Positions 15,487-24,045 of a stretch of DNA of 64,000 nt are shown in pieces. The position numbers and the translations under genes were made by a program. Position 1 is the stretch's first letter; every line of letters begins with the position of its first letter. The stretch spans positions 62,001 to 126,000 of the forward strand of contig NZ_BNBY01000017.1 in NCBI RefSeq assembly GCF_014656195.1. Reading direction: 5' to 3'. Source of the stretch: Kitasatospora xanthocidica (lineage in GTDB: Bacteria > Actinomycetota > Actinomycetes > Streptomycetales > Streptomycetaceae). A model generated the notes under the pieces. It made no database searches, was not told the origin of the DNA, and saw nothing but the letters and a program-made list of their open reading frames with translations.

Positions 15487-17577
15487 GTGACCATCACCGA
15501 CGCCTTCCTTGCCCTCAGCGCCCGCACCGGCCGGTTCACCCACGGCGCGCCCCGCGCCTACACCCTCGCCGAGGACGGTACCCGGCTGCTGCTGCTCCGC
15601 TCGGCCGGCCCCGAGGACCCGGTCGAGCGCCTCCACCTGCTCGACACCGCCACCGGCGAGGAGCGGACGGTCGCCGACCCGGCCGCGCTGCTGCCCGGCC
15701 GCACCGGCCGCCGCGACGACCTGCCCGCCGTCGAGCGCCGGCTGCGCGAGCGCACCCGGCTGGTCGCCGCCGGGATCGGCGGCTACGCCGCCACCGCCGA
15801 CCTCGCGGTGGCCGTCTTCACCCTCGACGGCCGGCTGTTCCGCACCGACACCGCCACCGGCACCAGCGACGAACTCCCCACCGCCGGGCCCGCGTTCGAC
15901 CCCCGGCCGGACGCCACCGGCCAGCGGGTGGCCTACGTCGCCGACGACACCCTGTACGTCACCCCCGGCCCCGACCCGCTCTCCCCCGCCGACGGCGCCC
16001 GCTGGGGCGTCGCCGAGTTCGCCGCCGCCGAGGAGCTCGGCCGCGCCCGGGGCCACTGGTGGCGCCCGGACGGCGGCGCGCTGCTGGCCGCCCGGGTCGA
16101 CGAATCCGCCCTCCCCCGGCGCTACTTCGCCGACCCGGCCCACCCCGCCGAGGCACCCGAGGACTTCGCCTACCCGCAGGCCGGCGGCCCCAACGCGGAC
16201 GTCCAGCTCTGGGTCCTCGGCCTCGACGGCGGCCGGGTCCGACTCCGCTGGGACGCCGACGCGTTCCCCTACCTGTGCGCCGCCTCCTGGGCCTCCGACC
16301 ACGAACTGCTGCTCACCGTCGCCGACCGGCTCCAGCAGAACGTGCTGCTCCTCACCGCCGACCCGGCCACCGGCCGGACCCGCGAACTCTCCCGCACCAC
16401 CGACGAGTTCTGGGTCGACGACCTGCCCGGCACCCCCGACCGGCTGCCCGACGGCCGGCTGCTCACCGTCCACGACACCCCGCACGCCCGCGGCCTCGCC
16501 CTGGACGGCAAGCCGCTGGACACCACCGGGCTGCAGATCCGCCGGGTGGTCGGGCGGCTGCGCGGCCGACTGCTCTGCGAGACCGGCCAGGGCGACCCGG
16601 CCGACCAGTACGTCCACCTGATCGACCCGGACGGCGGCGCCCCCGAACTCCTCACCACCGGGCCCGGCGTGCACTCCGCGCTCGCCGCCGCCGACACCCT
16701 GCTGCTCACCTCGGCCTCCGCCGACGGGATCCACCGCCGCGTCCTGCGCGGCGTCCTGCCGAGCGACCTGGAGGACGGAGCCGAACTCCCGCTCACCGAC
16801 CTGAGCGCCGCGCTGCCCTACCCGGTCCGCCCGCGCCTCGCCCGGGTCACCGACCGCGGCCTGCCGACCGCCGTGGTGTACCCCCGCGACCACGTCCCCG
16901 GCCGCCGGCTCCCCGTCCTGCTGGACGTCTACGGCGGGCCCGGCTACCAGGCCGTGGCCGCCGAACCGCGCCGCTGGCAGCTCCGCCAGTGGTGGGCCGA
17001 CCAGGGCTTCGCCGTCGTCACCACCGACAACCGCGGCACCCCGTTCGTCTCCCCGGACTTCACCCGGGCGATCTTCCGCCGCTTCTCCGAGGCCGCCCTG
17101 GACGACCAGGTCGACGCCCTGCGCGCGCTCGCCGCGCACCACCCGGACCTCGACCTCGGCCGGGTCGGCGTCCGCGGCTGGTCGTACGGCGGCTACTTCG
17201 CCGCGCTCGCCGTCCTGCGCCGCCCGGACGTCTTCCACGCCGCCTGCGCGGGCGCCCCGCCCACCGACTTCCGGCAGTACGACACCGCGTACACCGAGCG
17301 CTACCTCGGCCTGCCGCAGGACAACCCCGAGGGCTACGCCGCCGACTGCCTGCTCGCCGACGCACCCGGCCTGACCAGGCCGCTGCTGCTGATCCACGGG
17401 CTGGCCGACGACAACGTCCACCCCTCGCACACCCTGCTGCTCTCCCAGGCGCTCACCACGGCCGGGCGCCCGCACGCGGTGCTGCCGCTGCCGGGCGTCA
17501 CCCACATGACCCCGGACGGGATGAACGAGCGACTGACGCTGGCCGAACTCTCCTTCCTCCGCGCCGCCTTGGGCTGA
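15487..17577 (+). CDS. S9 prolyl-oligopeptidase-family peptidase (dipeptidyl peptidase IV-like)
   Basis: 696-residue serine peptidase. The N-terminal about 430 residues form the DPP IV-type beta-propeller (repeated short WD-like blades, for example HWWRPDGGALLAARVDE). The C-terminal alpha/beta-hydrolase domain has the nucleophile in VRGWSYGGYFAAL, the Asp in HGLADDNVHPSHT and the His in PGVTHMTPDG. Members remove dipeptides after a penultimate proline or cleave short Pro-peptides. There is no signal peptide, so it is probably cytosolic and processes imported peptides. GTG start at 15487; upstream frame rejected because it overlaps the divergent gene. The next gene starts 100 bp downstream and is unrelated. 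Confidence 0.9.
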   Translation: MTITDAFLALSARTGRFTHGAPRAYTLAEDGTRLLLLRSAGPEDPVERLHLLDTATGEERTVADPAALLPGRTGRRDDLPAVERRLRERTRLVAAGIGGYAATADLAVAVFTLDGRLFRTDTATGTSDELPTAGPAFDPRPDATGQRVAYVADDTLYVTPGPDPLSPADGARWGVAEFAAAEELGRARGHWWRPDGGALLAARVDESALPRRYFADPAHPAEAPEDFAYPQAGGPNADVQLWVLGLDGGRVRLRWDADAFPYLCAASWASDHELLLTVADRLQQNVLLLTADPATGRTRELSRTTDEFWVDDLPGTPDRLPDGRLLTVHDTPHARGLALDGKPLDTTGLQIRRVVGRLRGRLLCETGQGDPADQYVHLIDPDGGAPELLTTGPGVHSALAAADTLLLTSASADGIHRRVLRGVLPSDLEDGAELPLTDLSAALPYPVRPRLARVTDRGLPTAVVYPRDHVPGRRLPVLLDVYGGPGYQAVAAEPRRWQLRQWWADQGFAVVTTDNRGTPFVSPDFTRAIFRRFSEAALDDQVDALRALAAHHPDLDLGRVGVRGWSYGGYFAALAVLRRPDVFHAACAGAPPTDFRQYDTAYTERYLGLPQDNPEGYAADCLLADAPGLTRPLLLIHGLADDNVHPSHTLLLSQALTTAGRPHAVLPLPGVTHMTPDGMNERLTLAELSFLRAALG

Positions 17578-17677
17578 TCCGCGGGCGCCGGTCCATTGCG
17601 CCCGCCCGGGCCGGACTGCGACACTCCGCGTGTTCGCCGCCCGGCCCGGGCGGACCAGCGGAACGGGGAGAGCGCGG

Positions 17678-18055
17678 ATGAGGATCGACAGACCGGGACC
17701 GGTCGGACAGCGGCAGTGGACCCCGCTGACCGCGGGCAACGCGGGCCTCGCCTTCAGCCTGGAGCTCGCCATGCTGGCGGCGCTCTGCTACTGGGGCTTC
17801 AAGACCGGCTCCACCCTGGCCGTGCGGCTGCTGCTGGGGCTCGGCGCACCGGCCCTGGCGGCCCTCATCTGGGGCCTGTTCCTGGCCGCGGGCGGCCCGA
17901 CGTACCGGCTGCCGCTCCCCGCGGAGATCGTGCTCAAGCTGCTGACGCTCGGCACCGCCGGGCTGGCCCTGTACGCCACCGGGCGGACCACCCTCGCGGT
18001 GGTGTACGGCGCGCTGGTGGTGGTCAGCGTGGCCGTCGAGTACACCACCCGCTGA
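17678..18055 (+). CDS. DUF2568/YrdB-family membrane protein, copy 1
   Basis: 125-residue small membrane protein with four hydrophobic segments (LELAMLAALCYWGFKTG, LLGLGAPALAALIWGLFLA, LLTLGTAGLALYATG, LAVVYGALVVVSVAVE). The pattern ALCYWGFxTG is characteristic of DUF2568 (YrdB-like); function unknown. The ATG at 17678 has a GGGGAG site; a longer frame from 17630 is rejected. A closely related paralogue begins 170 bp downstream, including the unusual N-terminus M(R/T)IDRPGP. Confidence 0.82.
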   Translation: MRIDRPGPVGQRQWTPLTAGNAGLAFSLELAMLAALCYWGFKTGSTLAVRLLLGLGAPALAALIWGLFLAAGGPTYRLPLPAEIVLKLLTLGTAGLALYATGRTTLAVVYGALVVVSVAVEYTTR

Positions 18056-18224
18056 CGGCAACGGAACTGAGGAACCGGCAGGTCGGAGGCATCGACCGGC
18101 AGCCGCGGGAAGATCCGTTGAGTTCGCCCGGCCGGGCTGGGACACTCCCGTCAGACACGCCCCATACCGCCGTCCGGCCCCGGGCGGCGCGCGAGGCGGG
18201 GGACGAGGCGGGGAGAGCGCGCGG

Positions 18225-18602
18225 ATGACGATCGACAGACCCGGCCCGAGGGAGCGCCGACTGCGCCGGTCACTGGCCCGGACCGGCACCGAACTCGGCT
18301 TCGGGGTACAGCTCGCGAGCCTGGCCGCGCTCTGCTACTGGGGCTTCCGCACCGGCGACGGCCTGGGCGTCCGGCTGCTGCTGGGGCTCGGCGTCCCGGC
18401 CGCGGCCCGGGCGGTCTGGGACGTGTTCCTGGCCGAGCGCCGGGCGAAGGTCGAACTGCCGCTCGCCGCCCGGCTGCTGCTCAAGCTGGTGCTGCTCGGC
18501 GCGGGGGCGGTGGCGCTGTACGCGACCGGACCGACCACCCTGGCGGCGGTGTTCGCGGCGCTGGTGGTGTTCAGCCTGGCGCTCGACTTCAGCAACGGCT
18601 AG
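18225..18602 (+). CDS. DUF2568/YrdB-family membrane protein, copy 2
   Basis: 125-residue tandem paralogue of the preceding gene. Shared features are the N-terminal IDRPGP, LASLAALCYWGFRTG, VRLLLGLGVPA, VFLAERRAKVELPLAARLLLKL, GAVALYATGPTTLAAVFAALVV. Same length and same four-helix plan. The ATG at 18225 follows GGGGAGAGCGCGG, nearly the same leader as copy 1, so the duplication included the ribosome-site region. Ends before a strong terminator at 18661-18690. Function unknown. Confidence 0.82.
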   Translation: MTIDRPGPRERRLRRSLARTGTELGFGVQLASLAALCYWGFRTGDGLGVRLLLGLGVPAAARAVWDVFLAERRAKVELPLAARLLLKLVLLGAGAVALYATGPTTLAAVFAALVVFSLALDFSNG

Positions 18603-18660
18603 ACGAGGCCCACGGAAAGGGGCCCACCGACAGAGGCCCACCGACAGAGGCCCACCGAAA

Positions 18661-18690
18661 GGGGCGCCGCACCTCCGGGTGCGGCGCCCC
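18661..18690. terminator. Hairpin terminator after the DUF2568 pair
   Basis: Arms GGGGCGCCGCAC (18661-18672) and GTGCGGCGCCCC (18679-18690), flanked by AAA on the left and TT on the right. Short direct repeats of GAGGCCCACCGACA precede it (about 18605-18655). Confidence 0.85.
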
Positions 18691-18742
18691 TTCCTCTTGC
18701 CCCGGAATCTCCACGTGCCCCGGACCCCTTCCACGTGACCCG

Positions 18743-18760
18743 TGACATGTGAAATATTAC
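18743..18760 (+). promoter_or_regulatory. Regulon motif site B (M6 protease)
   Basis: TGACATGTGAAATATTAC, read towards the protease. The last six bases TATTAC would serve as -10, placing the transcript start near 18767. Best match to sites A (15/18) and E. Confidence 0.75.
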
Positions 18761-18828
18761 CTGCGCTTCACCGGCCCATGCCACGAAGCACCCCCAGACA
18801 CCCCCATCCCCCGGAAAGGACCGGTCAG

Positions 18829-21201
18829 TTGCGCAGACTGTCCGCGGCCCTCGCAGCAGCGCTCACCACGAGCGCGATAGCGGCCACCCTGCTGGGCACC
18901 CCTGCCCAGGCCGCTCCCCCGCCGCCCCTCACCGACACCTCCGCCGCGGCGGCCGGCTCCGCCCCGCAGGGCGCCGAGGCCCCGCCCGCACCGCTCGTCC
19001 CCCAGGAACGCGAGCGCCAGGCGCTCCGCGGCAAGGCCCTGGAACAGCTCAACAAGGGCGCCGTCGCCAAGAGCGCCGACAAGCGGGCCCCGGCGAAGGT
19101 GCGGATCGGCGACGACTACGTCCAACTGGCGCACCAGCGCACGGACAAGGTCTTCGTGATCCTCGCCCAGTTCGGCGACCAGGTCGACGACTCGACCCAG
19201 TGGAACGGCCAGCCCCGCTACGGCGGCACCCCCGGCCCGCGCCACAACCTGATCCCCAAGCCCGGCTCGGACGACAACCACACGCTCTGGTCCAAGGACT
19301 TCGACCGCGCGTACTACCAGAAGATGTTCTTCGACGACTCGCCCGGCGCGGTGTCGATGCGCAACTACTACCGCACCCAGTCCTCCGGCCGGTACGACGT
19401 CGAGGGCACCGTCAGCGACTGGGTCACCGTCCCGTACAACGAGGCCCGTTACGGCAGCAACAAGGGCCCGCAGGGCTCCGGCGCCTGGACCCAGGGCCAG
19501 GAGTTCGTCCGGGACGCCGTCAAGGCCTGGTACGACGGCGAGGTCGCCAAGGGCCGCTCCACCGCCGACATCAAGGCGCAGCTCGCCCAGTACGACGTCT
19601 ACGACCGCTACGACCACGACAAGGACGGCGAGTTCAACCAGCCCGACGGCTACCTGGACAACGTCATCGTGGTCCACGCCGGCGTGGACGAGACCTGGGG
19701 CGGCGGCGCCCAGGGCGCCGACGCGCTGTGGGCGCACCGCAGTTGGGCCTTCCCGGACGCGACCGGGCAGACCGGACCGGAGGGTGACAGGATCGGCGGC
19801 GCACCCGTCGGCGACACCGGCCTCTACGTCTACGACTACGTCCAGGGCGGCGAGAACAGCGGCGTCGGCCTGTTCGCCCACGAGTACGGCCACAACCTCG
19901 GCCTGCCCGACCTCTACAGCACCAGCGGCGGCGACAACAGCGTCAACTTCTGGTCGCTGATGTCCTCCGGCTCGTACCTGGGCAAGGGCCCGAACACCAC
20001 CGGCGGCTACCCGGGCGACCTCGACGCCTGGAGCAAGCTGCAGTTCGGCTGGCTCAACTACGACGAGGCGCAGGCCGCCACCCGCTCCAGCCACGCCCTC
20101 GGGGTGAGCAGTTACAACACCGACCAGGCGCAGGCCGTCCTGGTGCACCTGCCGGACGGCACCACCAGCACCGACCTCGCCGACCCGTACGAGGGCGGCA
20201 AGCAGTGGTGGAGCGACACCGGTGACAACCTCGACAACTCCCTCGCCCGGGACGTCGACCTGCGCACCGCCGCCGGTCCGGCCGCACTGGACGCCGCGGT
20301 CTGGTACGACGTCGAGCAGGACTACGACTTCCTGACCGTCGAGGCCTCCACCGACCAGGGCAAGCACTGGACCGCCCTCGGCGGCACCGTGGACGGCGCG
20401 CCGATCGGCAACACCAGCGCCAACACCCCCGGTCTCAGCGGCACTTCGGGCGCCTACCGGAAGCTGCACATCCCGCTGGACGGCTACCTCGGGCAGCAGG
20501 TCCGGCTGCGCTTCCACGTCACCTCGGACGGCAACACCCACGGCAAGGGCGTGCTGGTGGACGCCGTCAAGGCCACCGCCGGGGGCACCGAGCTGTTCGC
20601 CGACGGCGCCGAGAACGGGGCCGGCGGCTGGACGGCCAACGGCTTCACGGCCATCACCGGCCGCGCCGCCGTCAAGCAGCACCCGCGCGCCTACCTCGCC
20701 GAGAACCGCCGCTACAGCGGCTACGGGGCGTTCCTGAGGACCGGGCCGTACAACTTCGGCTACACCGGCGTCGCGGGCAAGGCCAACGTGGTCGACAACT
20801 ACCCGTACCAGGAGGGCGTCCTGCTCTGGCTCTGGGACACCTCGTACGGCGACAACAACACCAAGGACCACCCCGGCGGCGGGCTGATCCTGCCGATCGA
20901 CGCCCACCCGGCGCCGATCCGCTTCGCCGACGGCACCCTGGTCAACGGGCGGGCGCAGACCTTCGACGCCACCTTCTCGCTCAAGCCGACCACGCCGTTC
21001 ACCCTGCACAAGGGCGGGGTCGCGGTGCGGATCCCGGCCGAGCCGGCCGTCCCGGTCTTCAACGACCACAGCGGGGTGTACGCCGACCCGGCCACGCCGC
21101 AGCTGACCGTGAAGGTGCCGGACACCAACACGAGGATCGAGGTCGTCCGGGAGTCCCAGGGCGGGCGGATCACCACCGTCCGGGTGGGCCCGGCCTCCTG
21201 A
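18829..21201 (+). CDS. Secreted immune-inhibitor-A-type M6 metalloprotease
   Basis: 790-residue exported zinc protease. With a TTG start at 18829 (AAAGGA site eight bases upstream) the N-terminus RRLSAALAAALTTSAIAATL is a standard signal peptide cleaved near PAQA|A. An ATG at 18778 in frame would add 17 residues. The catalytic zinc motif HEYGHNLGLPD is at about residue 352, with the M6-type preceding segment NVIVVHAGVDETWGGG. Downstream there is a MAM/jelly-roll-like region (LTVEASTDQGKHWTALGG). Homologues digest secreted proteins of other organisms. The promoter carries motif site B, tying it to the peptide and hydroxyproline genes; a strong terminator follows. Confidence 0.9.
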   Translation: MRRLSAALAAALTTSAIAATLLGTPAQAAPPPPLTDTSAAAAGSAPQGAEAPPAPLVPQERERQALRGKALEQLNKGAVAKSADKRAPAKVRIGDDYVQLAHQRTDKVFVILAQFGDQVDDSTQWNGQPRYGGTPGPRHNLIPKPGSDDNHTLWSKDFDRAYYQKMFFDDSPGAVSMRNYYRTQSSGRYDVEGTVSDWVTVPYNEARYGSNKGPQGSGAWTQGQEFVRDAVKAWYDGEVAKGRSTADIKAQLAQYDVYDRYDHDKDGEFNQPDGYLDNVIVVHAGVDETWGGGAQGADALWAHRSWAFPDATGQTGPEGDRIGGAPVGDTGLYVYDYVQGGENSGVGLFAHEYGHNLGLPDLYSTSGGDNSVNFWSLMSSGSYLGKGPNTTGGYPGDLDAWSKLQFGWLNYDEAQAATRSSHALGVSSYNTDQAQAVLVHLPDGTTSTDLADPYEGGKQWWSDTGDNLDNSLARDVDLRTAAGPAALDAAVWYDVEQDYDFLTVEASTDQGKHWTALGGTVDGAPIGNTSANTPGLSGTSGAYRKLHIPLDGYLGQQVRLRFHVTSDGNTHGKGVLVDAVKATAGGTELFADGAENGAGGWTANGFTAITGRAAVKQHPRAYLAENRRYSGYGAFLRTGPYNFGYTGVAGKANVVDNYPYQEGVLLWLWDTSYGDNNTKDHPGGGLILPIDAHPAPIRFADGTLVNGRAQTFDATFSLKPTTPFTLHKGGVAVRIPAEPAVPVFNDHSGVYADPATPQLTVKVPDTNTRIEVVRESQGGRITTVRVGPAS

Positions 21202-21212
21202 GCCGGTCGTGA

Positions 21213-21253
21213 GCGGGCCCCGGATCCCCCCGACGAAGGGGATCCGGGGCCCG
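21213..21253. terminator. Terminator of the M6 protease gene
   Basis: Sixteen-base perfect arms GCGGGCCCCGGATCCC (21213-21228) and GGGATCCGGGGCCCGC (21238-21253), followed by TTC. The remaining 230 bp to the SoxR operator shows no gene. Confidence 0.88.
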
Positions 21254-21483
21254 CTTCACGGGCCTCCCACGGCCGAGGATCGGCGCCGCCACCGGCCGAG
21301 GACCAGCGCCGCCACCGGGGAGCTCGCGAGGAGCGAGGCCGCGGCGGCGTACCGGCGGGGGAAGGGTTCGCGCCGGCCGCCGGAGGCTCCCTCGGACGGC
21401 GACTGCGCTGGGTAACTTTCCTGCTGGGGACCGGTCGTGCCGGTCCCCACGGCGGCGGATCCGGTCGTGTCGGGTACCGTAGG

Positions 21484-21503
21484 ACTTCAAGAGAGCTTGA
21501 AGT
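21484..21503. promoter_or_regulatory. SoxR-type operator ACTTCAAG-N4-CTTGAAGT
   Basis: Perfect 8-base arms (21484-21491, 21496-21503) around AGAG, 12 bp before the soxR start. MerR-family operators lie between -35 and -10 with such dyads, and the SoxR consensus is of the form CTCAAG-N4-CTTGAG. Indicates autoregulation. Confidence 0.8.
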
Positions 21504-21515
21504 CAAGGAGCCGTC

Positions 21516-21971
21516 ATGACCACCGCACCGGTCGACCTGCTGAGCGTCGGGGAGGTGGCCCGGCGGGCCGGGATCGCCACCTCGGCGGTGCGCTTCTACG
21601 AGGACCAGGGGCTGATCAGCTCCGAGCGGTCGACCGGCAACCAGCGCCGCTACCGGCGGCACGTGCTGCGCCGGATCTCGCTCATCCTGGTCGCCAAGCG
21701 GCTCGGCATCCCGCTCAGCGAGGTCGCCGAGGTGTTCACCGGCCTCCCGGAGGACCGGATGCCCGGCAAGCACGACTGGGAGCGGATCTCCCTGCGCTGG
21801 GCCGAGCAGCTGCGCGCCCGTCGCCTCGAACTGGAACGGCTGGAGGACGAGCTGACCGGCTGCATCGGCTGCGGCTGCGTGTCGCTGCGCCGCTGCCGGG
21901 TGCTCAACCCCGGCGACGAACTGGCCGCCGAGGGGCCCGGCCCGCGCCGGCTGCTGCCGCACGAGGACTGA
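21516..21971 (+). CDS. soxR: Redox-sensitive MerR-family regulator SoxR
   Basis: 151-residue [2Fe-2S] activator responding to redox-active compounds. The MerR helix-turn-helix is LSVGEVARRAGIATSAVRFYEDQGL. The dimerisation helix SLRWAEQLRARRLELERLEDEL leads into the iron-sulfur motif CIGCGCVSLRRC (CxxCxC...C). The C-terminal tail is short. ATG at 21516 with GGAG site. In streptomycetes SoxR reacts to the cell's own pigments and quinones rather than driving soxS. No target gene is adjacent except itself; the next gene is convergent. Confidence 0.93.
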   Translation: MTTAPVDLLSVGEVARRAGIATSAVRFYEDQGLISSERSTGNQRRYRRHVLRRISLILVAKRLGIPLSEVAEVFTGLPEDRMPGKHDWERISLRWAEQLRARRLELERLEDELTGCIGCGCVSLRRCRVLNPGDELAAEGPGPRRLLPHED

Positions 21972-22030
21972 TGGAACCCGGTCGGACGCGGCCCTCGAAG
22001 GGTTCCCCGCCGCGCCCGACCGGGGGTCTC

Positions 22031-23047
22031 TCAGCTTCCCGGCACCTCCGGGAAGTGGCAGGCCGCCTCCCGGGTGCCCGGGCCGGCGATCCGCAGCAGC
22101 GGCCGCTCCGTCCGGCACAGGTCCTGCGCCTTCGGGCAGCGCGGGTGGAAGCTGCAGCCGGGCGGCGGGTCGGCCGGGCTCGGCGGGTCGCCGAGCAGCA
22201 CGATCCGCTCCCGGGTGCGCTCCGCCTCCGGGTCCGGCAGCGGCACGGCGGACAGCAGCGCCCGGGTGTACGGGTGCGCGGGGCTGCCGTACACCTCGGC
22301 CTTGTCGCCGATCTCGACGATCCGGCCCAGGTACATCACCGCGACCCGGTCGCAGACCCGCTTGACCACCGAGAGGTCGTGCGCGATGAACACGTACGCC
22401 AGCCCGAGCTCCTGCTGGAGCCGCTCCATCAGGTTGACCACCTGGGCCTGGATGGACACGTCCAGCGCGGAGACCGGCTCGTCGGCGATCACCAGCCGCG
22501 GCGAGGTGGCCAGCGCGCGGGCGATGCCGATGCGCTGCGCCTGGCCGCCGGAGAACTCGTGCGGGTAGCGGTCCAGGTGCTCGGGGATCAGCCCGACCAG
22601 CTCCATCAGCTCGGCGGCCCGCTTGCGCGCGGCCGTCGCGCTCTCGCCCTGGACCAGCAGCGGCTCGGAGATGATCCGGGACACCGTCTGCCGGGGGTTG
22701 AGCGAGGAGTACGGGTCCTGGAAGACCATCTGCAGGTCCCGCCGGTGCGGGCGCAGCCGGGCCTGGGAGAGGCCGCCGATCTCGGTGCCGTCGAAGGTGA
22801 CGGTGCCCGAGGTCGGGTCGAGCAGCCGGACGATCATCCGCCCGGTGGTGGACTTGCCGCAGCCGGACTCGCCGACCAGGCCGAGCGTCTCCCCGGCCCC
22901 GACGTCGAAGCTCACCCCGTCCACGGCCCGGACCGGTGCGCCCGGCCGCCCGGTGCGGCTGCGACGGCCGGGGAAGGTCTTCACCAAGTCCCGTACCGAC
23001 AACAGGGGTTCGTTTGTCGGCGGTCCGGTCAGCGAGGGTTCGGTCAT
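22031..23047 (-). CDS. Oligopeptide ABC transporter ATP-binding protein (DppF/OppF-type)
   Basis: 338-residue ATPase of a peptide importer. Walker A GESGCGKST, signature EFSGGQAQRIGIARAL, Walker B LVIADEPVSALDVS. The C-terminal Opp/Dpp extension carries PPGCSFHPRCPKAQDLC, which in this subfamily holds an iron-sulfur cluster. The ATG at 23047 overlaps the stop of the upstream ATPase gene (TGATG). Last gene of a five-gene operon (binding protein, two permeases... order A-C-B-D-F). Membrane-associated at the cytoplasmic face. Confidence 0.94.
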   Translation of the reverse strand: MTEPSLTGPPTNEPLLSVRDLVKTFPGRRSRTGRPGAPVRAVDGVSFDVGAGETLGLVGESGCGKSTTGRMIVRLLDPTSGTVTFDGTEIGGLSQARLRPHRRDLQMVFQDPYSSLNPRQTVSRIISEPLLVQGESATAARKRAAELMELVGLIPEHLDRYPHEFSGGQAQRIGIARALATSPRLVIADEPVSALDVSIQAQVVNLMERLQQELGLAYVFIAHDLSVVKRVCDRVAVMYLGRIVEIGDKAEVYGSPAHPYTRALLSAVPLPDPEAERTRERIVLLGDPPSPADPPPGCSFHPRCPKAQDLCRTERPLLRIAGPGTREAACHFPEVPGS

Positions 23048-24045
23048 CACAGCACCCCTTCCGGCACCAGCGGCAGGTGGCAGGCGGCCTGGTGGCCGGG
23101 GGCGAGCGGGCCGAGCACGGGGCGCTCGGCCAGGCAGCGGGCGTGCTCCTCGGCGGCCGCGGCGGTGGTGCGGGCGCAGCGCGGGGCGAAGGAGCAGCCG
23201 GGGGCGGGGGCGATCAGCGACGGCGGGCTGCCGGGGATGGCCCGCAGCGGGGCGTCGTCGGTGTCGTCCAGGCGCGGCAGCGAGTCCAGCAGGCCGCGGG
23301 TGTACGGGTGCGCGGGTTGCGCGAACAGCCGTTCCACCGGGGCCTGTTCGGCCGCCCGGCCGCCGTACATGACCAGGACCTCGTGGGCGACCCGGGCGAC
23401 CACGCCGAGGTCGTGGGTGATCATCACGACGCCGAGGCCGCGCTCCTGCTGGATCCGGGCGATCAGGTCGAGGATCTGCGCCTGGACGGTGACGTCGAGC
23501 GCCGTGGTGGGCTCGTCGGCGATCAGCAGGTCGGGCTCGCAGGCGAGCGCCATGGCGATCATGACGCGCTGGCGCATGCCGCCGGAGAACTGGTGCGGGT
23601 ACTCGTCGACCCGGCGGGCCGGCTCCGGGATGCCGACCTCGGCCAGCATCTCCACCGCGCGGGCCCGGCCCGCCTTGCGGTTGGCCCTGAAGTGCACCCG
23701 GTAGTGCTCGGCGATCTGCTCGCCGACGGTGTAGAAGGGGTGCAGGCTGGACAGCGGGTCCTGGAAGATCATCGCGATCCGGCGGCCCCGGACGGTGCCC
23801 AGCGCCTTCTCCCCGAGCCCGTTCAACTCCTGTCCGTGCAGCCGGATCGAGCCGGTGACGGTGGCGCCGCGGTGCAGTCCCATGACGGCCAGCGAGGTGA
23901 CCGACTTGCCGCTGCCGGACTCGCCGACCAGGCCGAGGGTGCGCCCGGCCTCGACGGCGAAGGAGATGCCGTCCACGGCCCGGACGGTGCCGCGGGGGGT
24001 GTCGAAGGCGACCTTGAGGTCCTCGACCTCCAACAGCCTGGTCAT
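23047..24045 (-). CDS. Oligopeptide ABC transporter ATP-binding protein (DppD/OppD-type)
   Basis: 332-residue partner ATPase. Walker A GESGSGKSVTSLAVMG, Q-loop IFQDPLSSLHPFYTVGEQ, signature QFSGGMRQRVMIAMAL, Walker B LLIADEPTTALDVT, H-loop MITHDLGVVARVA. It has the C-terminal cysteine region APGCSFAPRCART of the subfamily. Start ATG at 24045, overlapping the permease stop (TGATG). Forms a heterodimer with the downstream ATPase. Confidence 0.94.
   Translation of the reverse strand: MTRLLEVEDLKVAFDTPRGTVRAVDGISFAVEAGRTLGLVGESGSGKSVTSLAVMGLHRGATVTGSIRLHGQELNGLGEKALGTVRGRRIAMIFQDPLSSLHPFYTVGEQIAEHYRVHFRANRKAGRARAVEMLAEVGIPEPARRVDEYPHQFSGGMRQRVMIAMALACEPDLLIADEPTTALDVTVQAQILDLIARIQQERGLGVVMITHDLGVVARVAHEVLVMYGGRAAEQAPVERLFAQPAHPYTRGLLDSLPRLDDTDDAPLRAIPGSPPSLIAPAPGCSFAPRCARTTAAAAEEHARCLAERPVLGPLAPGHQAACHLPLVPEGVL

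Noticed and set aside
14050..17772. Long minus-strand frame of 1240 residues
   Set aside because: Overlaps the S9 peptidase and aminotransferase genes in other frames; shows no family motif outside the true genes.
18778..18829. ATG at 18778 as start of the M6 protease
   Set aside because: It has no ribosome site and would put 17 charged residues before the signal peptide; kept as an alternative only.
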